DNA of 40,970 nucleotides from Chitinophagaceae bacterium (GCA_027484165.1 JAIXWH010000027.1:1-40970); one strand, 5' to 3'; positions 17,285 to 25,619 are shown, numbered from the stretch's first letter. Numbers and translations: made by a program. The notes: generated from the letters alone by a model not told the origin.

Positions 17285-18799
17285 ATGACAACAATAATTA
17301 CTGCAGAACAATCGGTTTCAAGTGTTACTCCTAATCACAATAAATTAGAAAAATCGCCTACAGGAATAAATGGTTTTGATGAGATTACTTACGGAGGACT
17401 TCCCAAAAACAGACCAACCGTTTTGGTTGGTGCAAGTGGAACTGGTAAAACATTTATGTCTATGGAGTATATCATTAAAGGAATAATGCAATATAACGAA
17501 CCAGGAGTATTCATGACCTTTGAAGAAAAATCTGAAGAGTTGTTGACTAATGTGGCTTCATTGAATTATGACCTCATAAAATTACTAGATGAAAACAAAT
17601 TATTTATTGAGCATCTTAATTTTAATACTAATGAAATTCAGGAAATTGGTAAATATAATATTGAAGGATTATTTCAGATTCTTGAACAGGCCATCCAAAA
17701 AGTAAATGCAAAAAGAATAGTACTCGATTCTTTCGATACTTTATTTTCAAATTTTGACACAAGAGTTTTAAGGTCTGAGTTTAAAAAGCTTTTCTTTTGG
17801 TTGAAAGAAAAAAAAGTTACAGCAATTATTACAGCAGAGTTAGGGGATACTTTTTTAACCAGATTGGGTTTAGAAGAGAATGTTGCTGATTGTGTGATAG
17901 AATTGAACAATCGTATCGTTAATCAGATAGGTACTAGACGCATCAGAATTATTAAATACAGGGGATCATTTCATGCTAATAACGAGTACCCTTTTATCAT
18001 TGATAATTTTGGAATGACTATATTCCCAAATATCAATCAAAGACTCGACACTATTGCTGTTAAAGAGTATATCTCTTCTGGAATTACTTCTTTGGATGAA
18101 ATGTTAGAAAAAAAAGGATTTTATTTAGGAAGTAGTATTTTGGTTTCAGGGACTGCTGGCACAGGAAAAACAAGTATTACCGCTTCATTTTCAAATGATG
18201 TTTGTATTAAAAAGCAGAAATGTTTTTTTTGTGCATTTGAAGAAACTCCCAATCAGATTATCAGAAATATGCAATCCATAGGAATTGATTTATCCGTGCA
18301 CACAAAAACTGATTTGTTAGAATTTTACTACGCACGTCCAACATTACAAAATCTGGAGCTTCATTTCATGGCCATAAAAGAACGTATTGAAAACAGTAAA
18401 CCAGATGTAATCATTTTAGATCCGGTTACCAATTTAATGACTGAAGGTCCTAACAGTGACGTAAGAAGCATGCTTACAAGATTTATAGATTATTTAAAAA
18501 CAAAACAAATAACGGTAATGTTTACTGCAGCAATTACAATTGGCTCCATTGCACAGAATCCAAGCGATGAAGGTATTTCATCTATGGTGGATACCTGGCT
18601 CATGTTACAGGATATTGATTTGAATGAACAAAGAGTAACTAACTTTTATATCATGAAATCAAGAGGTAGGTCTCATTCCAAAGAAGAGAAAAGATTAATT
18701 ATTAGTAATAAAGGAGTTGCATTAATACCCATTACTTCAAATTTCAAACGTTTATATCAATCCAAAAGAAAAAATCAATTAAGTCATAACAATATTTAA
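17285..18799 (+). CDS. KaiC-like two-domain RecA ATPase
   Basis: A 504-residue homologue of cyanobacterial KaiC with two tandem RecA/KaiC domains. Walker A motifs are GASGTGKT (49-56) and GTAGTGKT (289-296). The paired catalytic Glu residues are E80/E81 (FEEKSEEL) and E319/E320 (FEETPNQI), close to the positions in Synechococcus KaiC. Walker B regions are RIVLDSFD and DVIILDPV. At the equivalent of the KaiC autophosphorylation pair S431/T432 there is Ser432-Ser433 (EGISSMVDTW). So ATPase and kinase function look intact. No kaiA or kaiB is nearby; the next gene encodes a small membrane protein. Non-cyanobacterial KaiC homologues are linked to stress and signalling; the role here is not known. 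Confidence 0.92.
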   Translation: MTTIITAEQSVSSVTPNHNKLEKSPTGINGFDEITYGGLPKNRPTVLVGASGTGKTFMSMEYIIKGIMQYNEPGVFMTFEEKSEELLTNVASLNYDLIKLLDENKLFIEHLNFNTNEIQEIGKYNIEGLFQILEQAIQKVNAKRIVLDSFDTLFSNFDTRVLRSEFKKLFFWLKEKKVTAIITAELGDTFLTRLGLEENVADCVIELNNRIVNQIGTRRIRIIKYRGSFHANNEYPFIIDNFGMTIFPNINQRLDTIAVKEYISSGITSLDEMLEKKGFYLGSSILVSGTAGTGKTSITASFSNDVCIKKQKCFFCAFEETPNQIIRNMQSIGIDLSVHTKTDLLEFYYARPTLQNLELHFMAIKERIENSKPDVIILDPVTNLMTEGPNSDVRSMLTRFIDYLKTKQITVMFTAAITIGSIAQNPSDEGISSMVDTWLMLQDIDLNEQRVTNFYIMKSRGRSHSKEEKRLIISNKGVALIPITSNFKRLYQSKRKNQLSHNNI

Positions 18800-18829
18800 T
18801 AAACTTAAAAATTATAAAATCCTATTAAT

Positions 18830-19273
18830 ATGATTGAACGTAATTATGATGAACAGATGGACTTCATTTTGGAAGAGCTGATAAAGGAATATGAAAATTT
18901 ATATAAAGGTGTGAATTTTTATTCAGGAGATCACCACCAAACCACTAAAGATATCGTTACAGAAAAAGTAATCAACAAATATGGATTGAAAGAATGGGAG
19001 ATTAATGTACTTTATTACACCCTGTTTATCAATAATCATATTAAGAGCATTGATCCGCTTACTATTTCTCTTGAAGGATTGGTGTTTAGGAATAATGGCG
19101 GATATCTAGTAAAGTCAAAAACAAAAAAGCAAGAGAGTGAACGTTTGGAACGTATTCAAAATGATTTTAAAAAATATTCTTTTGGCTTGATGGTTTTTAC
19201 AGCTATTGTGGCGTTGGGTACAATAGTATCAGGAATTTATTTTGCCATCGAGATTATTAAATATTTCAAATGA
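18830..19273 (+). CDS. Small C-terminally membrane-anchored protein next to kaiC-like gene
   Basis: A 147-residue protein I do not recognise. Residues 1-115 are soluble and charged, with an acidic helical start (MDFILEELIKEYENLYKG), a HHQTTKDIV segment, and a middle part with KYGLKEWEINVLYYTLF that reads like a small helical domain. One hydrophobic segment near the C-terminus (about 118-143) would anchor it in the inner membrane with the body in the cytoplasm. It follows the kaiC-like gene by 30 bases on the same strand and is probably co-transcribed, so it could be a partner of the KaiC-like ATPase. It shows no KaiB (thioredoxin-like) features. Confidence 0.7.
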   Translation: MIERNYDEQMDFILEELIKEYENLYKGVNFYSGDHHQTTKDIVTEKVINKYGLKEWEINVLYYTLFINNHIKSIDPLTISLEGLVFRNNGGYLVKSKTKKQESERLERIQNDFKKYSFGLMVFTAIVALGTIVSGIYFAIEIIKYFK

Positions 19274-19306
19274 GAAATTCATTTTCGTTGTGGTCCTAAC
19301 GGGTTT

Positions 19307-19346
19307 GAGTTCGAACTTTTGGGAGGATGTGGAGAGCTTGGTAAAT
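19307..19346 (+). repeat. 40-bp direct repeat, copy 1
   Basis: The unit begins GAGTTCGAACTTTTGGGAGG and ends GAGAGCTTGGTAAAT. It is 38 of 40 identical to 22418-22457 in the same orientation and contains the 10-bp palindrome AGTTCGAACT. It lies 33 bases after the stop codon of the small membrane protein. Just to its left, CCTAACGGGTT (19296-19306) resembles on the minus strand the AACCCGTTAG end of the palindromic element at 24148-24283. Confidence 0.85.
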
Positions 19347-19483
19347 AATTGAAATATTCTATAACGTCATTTTGCTCTCAATTATAATTGCCTGTGTTTG
19401 ATGATTTTAATTTTTATTAAAATTATGTCACAATTTCTCCTTTATTTACACATACATTTTGATTGGCTAATCAAACTCGCTGC

Positions 19484-19993
19484 ATGAAGGATAAAAAGGA
19501 ATTGTTTATGTTGTTGTACGAACCTGTTCATGATTCATTTGAACGGTTTTGTAAAGCAAGAGCGTATGGGCATATGCCGTTCCGGGATTTGATGCAGGAA
19601 ACTTTACTAGTTGCCTATTCGAAGTTTGAACAGTTAAAAGAACACGACAAAGTATTATACTTTTTGTTTGGAATTGCCACCCGTTTATTAGCCAATCAAC
19701 GGAGAAAAATTTCACCGGTATATCAAGATGAAATTTCGGAGTCGAGTCATTTTCTCCATCCGGAAGCAGAGCGTAAATCAGAAATTGATCATCTCTATAA
19801 AGCGCTCTCTTTACTTCCTGCAGACCAGCGTGATGCGTTGATTTATTTCGAAATCGTAGGATTTTCTGTAAAAGAAATTTCGGTTTTTCAGAAAAAATCT
19901 GAAGTAGCCATTAGGCAACAATTGTCGAGAGGAAGACAAAAGCTCCTTGCATTACTGCAAGAAAAAAATGAACCTAAAAACAATATGCCATGA
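19484..19993 (+). CDS. ECF-type RNA polymerase sigma factor
   Basis: A 169-residue sigma-70 family factor of the extracytoplasmic-function class. Region 2 is at about 10-70 (FRDLMQETLLVAYSKFEQLK; YFLFGIATRLLANQRRK) and region 4 at about 105-155 (LYKALSLLPADQRDALIYFE, then a helix-turn-helix with SVKEISVFQKKSEVAIRQQL). I take the ATG at 19484; an upstream TTG at 19463 would add seven residues with no support. The stop codon overlaps the start of the next gene by four bases (ATGA), so the two are translationally coupled, the usual arrangement of a sigma factor and its anti-sigma factor. Target promoters are unknown. Confidence 0.93.
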   Translation: MKDKKELFMLLYEPVHDSFERFCKARAYGHMPFRDLMQETLLVAYSKFEQLKEHDKVLYFLFGIATRLLANQRRKISPVYQDEISESSHFLHPEAERKSEIDHLYKALSLLPADQRDALIYFEIVGFSVKEISVFQKKSEVAIRQQLSRGRQKLLALLQEKNEPKNNMP

Positions 19994-21222
19994 CAGAGGA
20001 ATCATTACAAAAATTGTTTACCGATGTTAAGAGTGCCCCTGCAGAAACGAATGTTGCAGAAGTTTCTCAATGGATAGAAACTTCGGCAACTGTAGGAGGC
20101 GGAACTACTATTATTCAAAAATTACTTCAAAAAAAAATAATCATCATGACAACTATAATTTCAGCTACTATAATCGGCGCCATTATTTTCTTTTCAAATG
20201 AAAGTGCCGGTAAGAAAGAAATAAAAGTTACACCCGTAATAGAAATAAACACTCCGCCTAACATTTCAAAAACAACAAATCCAATTGTACAAAACAACAA
20301 ATCTGAAAATCTTTTGACAATCACTCAGCCAGCAATCATTGACACTCAGGCTGCTGTAAATTTAATTTCTGCACAAAAAGAAGCACTTCAAATTGTAAAT
20401 GAAACTCCAAAAATTATCAACAGCGATACAAATGAGTTGCCTTTAAAAAATGAGGAATACATTAGCTCAGGATTATGGAAATCTACAAATGACAGTTTAC
20501 ATGTAGACACTATTTTCAACGGAGTAAAAGCTTTGGTCTTTAAAGGTCGTGTTAATGAAAAAATTCTTGTTAATGGAAGCAATAGAACAAATGTTGCCAT
20601 GAATTATAATTATAAATACAAAGTGAAAGGGATTTATTCTAGTAAGAAAAGGGGATGTGAAGTCAGTTATGAAAAAAAGGATTCTGTTTTAACTATTCAG
20701 ATTGACAAAAAATCTCCTGCGGTGTACATTGGTGCTAGTTATACAAAAGAAACTTCTAATCTTTCGTTTGAGGTACCTGAAAATATTGCCGTTCAAATTA
20801 AAACCAGTTTTGGTAATATAGATGTCAGCGGATTAAAAAATAATGATTTCGATTTCCAAACAACTTATGGAGATATTAAAGCATCCGCCCTTTCTGGTAG
20901 CATCAATTTGAATAGTAGCTATGGAGATATTGACTTCAATGATTTGAAAGGTAAAATTGACATTAAGACCGGCTATGGAGATATCATCGGAAAAAACATT
21001 ACAGTTTCAGAACACATGAATATTAAATCGGGTTATGGTGATATCGATTGTGAGATCATGAATCCTATTACAGATTGTGAGCTGGATTTAAAAACAGGTT
21101 ATGGAAAAGTGAAAATCAATAGAACAGATTTGAAATTGGAAGCGGGTACTAAATTGATTTTTGGTGCTGGAAAAATTAAGCTCACGGTAAAATCGGGTTA
21201 TGGGGATGTGATTATTAGGTAA
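19990..21222 (+). CDS. Membrane protein with GYGDI beta-helix repeats (DUF4097-like), possible anti-sigma factor
   Basis: A 410-residue protein coupled to the sigma factor by a four-base overlap. Residues 1-45 are cytoplasmic and short, one membrane helix spans about 47-68 (IIIMTTIISATIIGAIIFF), and a Ser/Thr/Asn-rich linker runs to about 155. From about 160 the chain forms a periplasmic beta-rich domain of the DUF4097 or auto-transporter-like kind, with at least seven turns marked by SFGNID, TYGDIK, SYGDID, GYGDII, GYGDID, GYGKVK and GYGDVI about 20 residues apart. The position suits a membrane-bound sigma regulator, but no classic anti-sigma (zinc or FecR) domain is visible. Confidence 0.85.
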   Translation: MTEESLQKLFTDVKSAPAETNVAEVSQWIETSATVGGGTTIIQKLLQKKIIIMTTIISATIIGAIIFFSNESAGKKEIKVTPVIEINTPPNISKTTNPIVQNNKSENLLTITQPAIIDTQAAVNLISAQKEALQIVNETPKIINSDTNELPLKNEEYISSGLWKSTNDSLHVDTIFNGVKALVFKGRVNEKILVNGSNRTNVAMNYNYKYKVKGIYSSKKRGCEVSYEKKDSVLTIQIDKKSPAVYIGASYTKETSNLSFEVPENIAVQIKTSFGNIDVSGLKNNDFDFQTTYGDIKASALSGSINLNSSYGDIDFNDLKGKIDIKTGYGDIIGKNITVSEHMNIKSGYGDIDCEIMNPITDCELDLKTGYGKVKINRTDLKLEAGTKLIFGAGKIKLTVKSGYGDVIIR

Positions 21223-21273
21223 TGATAATTTAATAATTAAAAAAAATAAAACAATTGTCGCAAAAATATTTTT

Positions 21274-22413
21274 ATGAAAAAATCTATTCTATTCTTTGTC
21301 TTATTTGTTGTAGCACTTAATTCTGTTTCTGCGCAAAAAAAATTACCTATCATCAAAGCAACTTCTAATCTGGTTGATATTAAAGACGGGAAGAAATTCC
21401 AAAAAAGTTCTTGGACAATTGTTCCAGAAGCAAAGCCTGATGTTTTTACAACTTCAAGTAAAGAGGTGGTTTTTTATACGGATATAGATTCAATAAAAAT
21501 CAAAGTGAAGCAGGATGAAAATTGGAAATACGATTTCATTGTTTTATTGAATGGAAAAGATTCAGCATACACTCAAGTGCAATTCAAGCCTTCTTATTTG
21601 TCAATTTTAAAAACAGCCAAAAGTTATAATAATTCAACCAACACCAGTATTCCAAAATTTGAATACCAGCCAATGGATAATCCAAGTCTTGTTAAAATTA
21701 GACAGGAATTAAAATTAGATTCAATTGCTGGCACCGGGAGTGAAGTTTCGAAAATCATCAACTTGTTGCATTGGATTCATTATTTAATTCCCCATGATGG
21801 AATGCATGATAATCCTGAAGTTAGAAATGCATTGAACATGATTTCGGTTTGTAAAAAAGAGAGCAGGGGTTTGAATTGTCGAGGACTTGCAACGGTGTTG
21901 AATGAATGTTATTTGTCAATGGGAATAAAATCACGGTTTGTTACTTGTTTACCAAAGGATACAACAGATCCGGATTGTCACGTAATCAATATGGTTTACA
22001 GCAATGATTTAAATAAATGGATTTGGATTGACCCAACTATGGATGCATATGTGATGAATGAAAAAGGCGAATTATTGGGTATAGAAGAGGTGCGCGAAAG
22101 ATTGATTAATGGCAAACCACTTATACTTAATCCTGATGCCAATTGGAACAGACAGCAAACGCAAACAAAACAATTTTACTTAGAAACTTACATGGCTAAG
22201 AATTTGTATCGATTAGAATGTCCTTTGATTAGCGAGTATGACACAGAAACAAGGAATGACGGTAAAGTAGTTAAATACGTAAAACTTTTATCAATAGTTG
22301 ATGATCAAAATAATGAAATTGAAGGTTCTAATCATAAGGGTAAAAAAGTAACGGTTTATAAAACAAATGTTTATAAAACAAATGATTCGTCATTTTTTTG
22401 GCGAATGCCTTAA
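21274..22413 (+). CDS. Secreted transglutaminase-like protein
   Basis: A 379-residue protein with a Sec signal peptide (cleavage near VSAQ, residue 21). The transglutaminase/protease-like core runs about 165-260 and the catalytic triad appears complete: Cys202 in LNCRGLATVLN, His236 in DCHVINMVY and Asp253 in WIDPTMDAY. The KIINLLHWIHYLIPHDG segment just before the core is typical of bacterial transglutaminase-like proteins. It may cross-link or cleave peptides in the periplasm; the substrate is unknown. It follows the sigma/membrane-protein pair by 51 bases, on the same strand, and ends 4 bases before the second 40-bp repeat. Confidence 0.9.
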   Translation: MKKSILFFVLFVVALNSVSAQKKLPIIKATSNLVDIKDGKKFQKSSWTIVPEAKPDVFTTSSKEVVFYTDIDSIKIKVKQDENWKYDFIVLLNGKDSAYTQVQFKPSYLSILKTAKSYNNSTNTSIPKFEYQPMDNPSLVKIRQELKLDSIAGTGSEVSKIINLLHWIHYLIPHDGMHDNPEVRNALNMISVCKKESRGLNCRGLATVLNECYLSMGIKSRFVTCLPKDTTDPDCHVINMVYSNDLNKWIWIDPTMDAYVMNEKGELLGIEEVRERLINGKPLILNPDANWNRQQTQTKQFYLETYMAKNLYRLECPLISEYDTETRNDGKVVKYVKLLSIVDDQNNEIEGSNHKGKKVTVYKTNVYKTNDSSFFWRMP

Positions 22414-22417
22414 GAAT

Positions 22418-22457
22418 GAGTTCGAACTATTGGGAGGATGTGTAGAGCTTGGTAAAT
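22418..22457 (+). repeat. 40-bp direct repeat, copy 2
   Basis: Same orientation as 19307-19346, differing at two positions. It begins 4 bases after the transglutaminase stop codon and abuts the palindromic element at 22463-22581. Confidence 0.85.
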
Positions 22458-22462
22458 CTTTA

Positions 22463-22581
22463 GCCATTGTGTACCTAATATCTCGCAATATTTACCTCAA
22501 CATATATCGTATGTTTCTAAAAATGTGATATGTTTGAGTTGGATAGGCGAATTATATTTCGCAGATAAGATAGTTAGTGGC
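22463..22581 (+). repeat. attC-like imperfect palindrome A
   Basis: The left arm from 22463 (GCCATTGTGTACCTAATATC) aligns, with gaps, to the reverse complement of the right arm from 22581 (GCCACTAACTATCTTATCTG). Pairing continues inward to CTCAACATAT and ATATGTTTGAG near 22497-22537. The right end is GTTAGTGGC (22573-22581); GTTAGTG resembles the integron core GTTRRRY at six of seven positions. The left-hand inverse core is degenerate (CATTGTG). The 119-base length lies within the range of integron attC sites. Confidence 0.5.
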
Positions 22582-22667
22582 AATTTTATGAACTGCATAA
22601 ATCAGAAAACCTTTCTTGTAACATTTTAAATGTAAACTCGTCTCATTTTTTTTGATAACATAAAATT

Positions 22668-24140
22668 ATGACACCCAAATTCAAAAGAAGATTAAAACGC
22701 ACCTCGATAGTGGTAGTGATATTATTTATATTAATCACCAGGTTTTTTGCATCTTCAGTTTTAGGAGAACCATTCTTTGGTGAAACAATAACGAATTTGT
22801 TCAGTGCAAAAGAAGAACCCAATCTTTTATCACCAGAAGATTTAGGAATGTTAAAAAACGCTATTCATCCTATTACGATTGAAAATGCTATAAACGATAG
22901 TTTGCAATTTGACTTTTTAAATGAAAAACTAAAGAACGTTGAAGTTATAGGACTCGGAGAAGCAACTCATGGAACAAAAGAGTTTTTTGAACTCAAAAAC
23001 AAGATGTTTAAATATCTAGTTGAAAAACAAGATGTAAAACTATTTGGAATCGAGGCAAATTTTGCCTCTTGTTATGACATCAACAAATATATTCTAACTG
23101 GAGAAGGAAATGCAAAAGAAGCCTTATCAAGAAATGGCTATTGGGTTTGGCAATCACAAGAGGTTTTAAATTTAATTGAGTGGATGAAAGACTACAATAA
23201 AGACAAAACATCAAACCAAAAAATTCAATTTTATGGCTACGACATGCAAGATGCTACCTCTTGTGTTATCTGGCTTGAAAATTATCTAAGAAAAAACAGT
23301 CCTAGCTTTGATAAGAATTTGCTGCCTGAAAAAATTGAGGAAAATAAAGCTGCATTGGGAGATTTAGACGATAAAGCATTAGACGAAATGCAAAGAACAA
23401 ATTTGAATAAGTTAGAAAATCTAGAAGAATTTGTTTTGAGCCAAGAAATAGAATTGTTTAAACAGGATTCGACAGACTATAAATTCGCTAAGCAAACCAT
23501 TGCTGTACTTCGACAAAAATTAAATTATTTCAGAGAGCAAGATTTCAATACTGCATTTTCATTCAGAGATAGCTCGATGACCCAAAATATAAAATGGATT
23601 AGAGAAAGCAATAACAATGGTAAAATAATGCTTTGGGCTCATAACGGACATATTGGAAAAGGCACGTTTTCTGAAGATTTCAAGTCAGGTAATTGGATGG
23701 GATCACATTTGAATAACTTATATGGTAAAAAATACTTCAACATTGGTTTCAGCTTCAGTGAAGGTGGCTTTGTTGCACAAAGTCCTTCATCAACAAATAT
23801 TTTATATTTAATGTACAGTTTTACCAAAAGTATCTTCAATGATGAACCTTGGCCTGTATCAAATAACTACGTTAAGCCACACTCGAAAAGTTATTTAACA
23901 AATGCTTTTTCACAAATGAATACACCAATATTTTATATCGACTTTAAGGATATTGAATATAATAAAAAATTAAAAGACTTTATAAATAAAGATTATGAGC
24001 ATTATGAAGCTGGAGCAGTTTACATCAATGAAAAATCAGCACTGTGGTCAACCAATCTATATAAATATTTTGATGCCATAATTTATGTAGATAAAACAAA
24101 ACCAGCAGAAAATTTTAACTTGGGAAAAATTGCGAAATAA
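22668..24140 (+). CDS. Erythromycin esterase family protein, membrane-anchored
   Basis: A 490-residue member of the erythromycin esterase/succinoglycan biosynthesis family. The N-terminal 35 residues hold a basic start and one membrane helix. The core motifs are present: GEATHGTKEFFELKNKM with Glu98 and His101, FGIEANF, and AHNGHIGKG with His325 and His328, matching the Glu/His active-site set of Ere enzymes. Ere proteins hydrolyse the macrolide lactone, but many relatives act on other substrates, so resistance is not shown. The gene sits between two attC-like palindromes, in a layout like a single-gene cassette. No other resistance gene is adjacent. Confidence 0.9.
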   Translation: MTPKFKRRLKRTSIVVVILFILITRFFASSVLGEPFFGETITNLFSAKEEPNLLSPEDLGMLKNAIHPITIENAINDSLQFDFLNEKLKNVEVIGLGEATHGTKEFFELKNKMFKYLVEKQDVKLFGIEANFASCYDINKYILTGEGNAKEALSRNGYWVWQSQEVLNLIEWMKDYNKDKTSNQKIQFYGYDMQDATSCVIWLENYLRKNSPSFDKNLLPEKIEENKAALGDLDDKALDEMQRTNLNKLENLEEFVLSQEIELFKQDSTDYKFAKQTIAVLRQKLNYFREQDFNTAFSFRDSSMTQNIKWIRESNNNGKIMLWAHNGHIGKGTFSEDFKSGNWMGSHLNNLYGKKYFNIGFSFSEGGFVAQSPSSTNILYLMYSFTKSIFNDEPWPVSNNYVKPHSKSYLTNAFSQMNTPIFYIDFKDIEYNKKLKDFINKDYEHYEAGAVYINEKSALWSTNLYKYFDAIIYVDKTKPAENFNLGKIAK

Positions 24141-24147
24141 AAAAACA

Positions 24148-24283
24148 GCCACTAACAGCACCTACAAAAAATTGGCGGTTCAGTGGTTAAATGAAGCTTT
24201 GTGCTTCGTATCAAGTTCATTGGTGGCAGACAGTTTTCGTCTCCGAAATCGCCAACTTCTTGTAGCTGCAACCCGTTAGCTGC
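24148..24283 (+). repeat. attC-like imperfect palindrome B
   Basis: The left arm (GCCACTAACAGCACCTACAA, from 24148) and the right arm ending at 24283 (complement CAGCTAACGGGTTGCAGCTA) pair over CAGC/TAAC and CTACAA-AA-TTGGCG, with extra bases in one arm. A small inner hairpin GAAGC-TTTGT-GCTTC lies at 24193-24207. The outer boxes are CACTAAC (24150-24156) and GTTAGCT (24275-24281), close to the integron RYYYAAC and GTTRRRY. The left box plus two bases, GCCACTAAC, is the exact reverse complement of GTTAGTGGC at 22573-22581, before the esterase gene. Confidence 0.6.
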
Positions 24284-24324
24284 AAACTTAGAACGATACA
24301 CAAAAATCTCAAAAGAAAATAAAT

Positions 24325-25212
24325 ATGAACTTGAAAAAAATACATTTTTACTTACACACATTTTGTCGATACTTTTTGGCGACAATGATACTATCTTATG
24401 CTTTTGCAAAGATTTTAGGAACACAATTCACATCACAACCTTCCACTTATGACCAACCAATTGGATCACTTAGTGGATTTAATTTGACTTGGTATTATTA
24501 TGGATATTCCTTTTGGTATGGCGTATTTATTGCAATATCTCAAATTGCAAGTTCTTTACTTTTATTTTTTAGAAAAACAACAAGAGTTGGAGTTGTACTT
24601 TTTTTATCATTTATGGTAAATATTTTATTGGTTGACTATGCTTACGATATACAAGGGGCAAAAGGAATGGCAACTATAATGACACTTATGGCAGTATTTA
24701 TTTTCCTATCTGAATATCCATTATTTATAAAATATTTTTTAACAGAACCGCCATTATTTAAAGACACTGAAAGACCAAATTGGGTTAATAAAATAAACAA
24801 AGTAAAATGGGTTTATATTGCATTAGTTTTCATAGGACTATTCTTTGGACTGTCAACGCTCAAATCTAAATTTATGGCTAATAATCAATTTTATGGAACT
24901 TGGCGTAATGCAGACACAACTGCGATTTATAAAAATTTCAATTTTGAAGTAGCCAACACTTTTCAAATTAAAGGTAATTATAACATTGACAAAATTACAA
25001 ATGGACAATATACATTTACAGACAATTTTATTACACTAAAAACTTTTTCAAAAGAATATCAGAAATTTTTAGATAATGATAATACGAATGAAGCCTTAAA
25101 CCCAGATACTACAAAAATGATTATGCTTTTAAGCGGGAAATATCAGTTAAATAAAAATGAATTGGTGATACAAAACGATTCAATCAAAATTATTTTAAAA
25201 AAAATAAGATAA
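24325..25212 (+). CDS. DoxX-like integral membrane protein
   Basis: A 295-residue protein with four membrane helices in residues 10-150 (CRYFLATMILSYAFAKILGT; a WYGVFIAISQIASSLLLFF helix; VVLFLSFMVNILLVDYAYD; MATIMTLMAVFIFLSEY) in the DoxX-like pattern, then a fifth hydrophobic segment (about 160-178) and a lipocalin-like soluble tail (about 185-290: FYGTWRNADTTAIY ... YNIDKITNGQYTFTDNFI). The next gene, a DCC thiol-disulfide protein, starts immediately after its stop codon. DoxX-like and DCC proteins are often found as a pair; both are thought to act in redox or membrane thiol chemistry. The exact role is unknown. Confidence 0.75.
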   Translation: MNLKKIHFYLHTFCRYFLATMILSYAFAKILGTQFTSQPSTYDQPIGSLSGFNLTWYYYGYSFWYGVFIAISQIASSLLLFFRKTTRVGVVLFLSFMVNILLVDYAYDIQGAKGMATIMTLMAVFIFLSEYPLFIKYFLTEPPLFKDTERPNWVNKINKVKWVYIALVFIGLFFGLSTLKSKFMANNQFYGTWRNADTTAIYKNFNFEVANTFQIKGNYNIDKITNGQYTFTDNFITLKTFSKEYQKFLDNDNTNEALNPDTTKMIMLLSGKYQLNKNELVIQNDSIKIILKKIR

Positions 25213-25608
25213 ATGAACCTTGTATTGTTTGATGGTGTTTGTAATTTTTGTAATTCAACAATATTGAAAATTATTAAATATGACAAAAAGAACAATTTGA
25301 TGTTTTCTTCACAACAGAGTGAGTATGGAAAAACGGTTTTAAAGAAATTTAGAATTGACGAAAATGATTTGAATACAATTTATTTTGTAAAAAACAACAC
25401 AATAATTTATACTAAATCGACAGCATTAATTGAAATTATAAAAATGCTAAATGGAAAACCAAAATTGCTTTTAATTTTTACAATTATACCAACAAGAATT
25501 AGAGATTATTTTTATAGTGTTTTCTCAAAAAACAGATATAAATTGTTTGGCGTAAAAGATAGCTGTATAATACCAAGTATCGAAATTAAAAATAAATTTA
25601 TAGATTAA
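25213..25608 (+). CDS. DCC family thiol-disulfide oxidoreductase-like protein (DUF393)
   Basis: A 131-residue protein with the family's opening LVLFDGVCNFCNSTILKIIK. The CxxC pair is Cys10 and Cys13 after Asp7, as in DCC (DUF393) proteins, which have a thioredoxin-like fold. It has no signal peptide and no membrane segment. The ATG follows the DoxX-like stop codon without a gap, so the two are translationally coupled and probably work together. No substrate can be named. Confidence 0.85.
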   Translation: MNLVLFDGVCNFCNSTILKIIKYDKKNNLMFSSQQSEYGKTVLKKFRIDENDLNTIYFVKNNTIIYTKSTALIEIIKMLNGKPKLLLIFTIIPTRIRDYFYSVFSKNRYKLFGVKDSCIIPSIEIKNKFID

Positions 25609-25619
25609 AAAAGGCAGCA

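Noticed and set aside
18830-19273. Possible KaiB
   Set aside because: KaiB is about 100 residues with a thioredoxin-like start and no membrane segment; this protein has a C-terminal membrane helix and no such pattern.
22668-24140. Calling the esterase a macrolide resistance determinant
   Set aside because: The active-site pattern fits the Ere family, but family membership alone does not show activity on macrolides.
24152-24424. Reading frames over the palindrome B region on both strands
   Set aside because: They overlap the palindrome and the start of the DoxX-like gene and show no family features.
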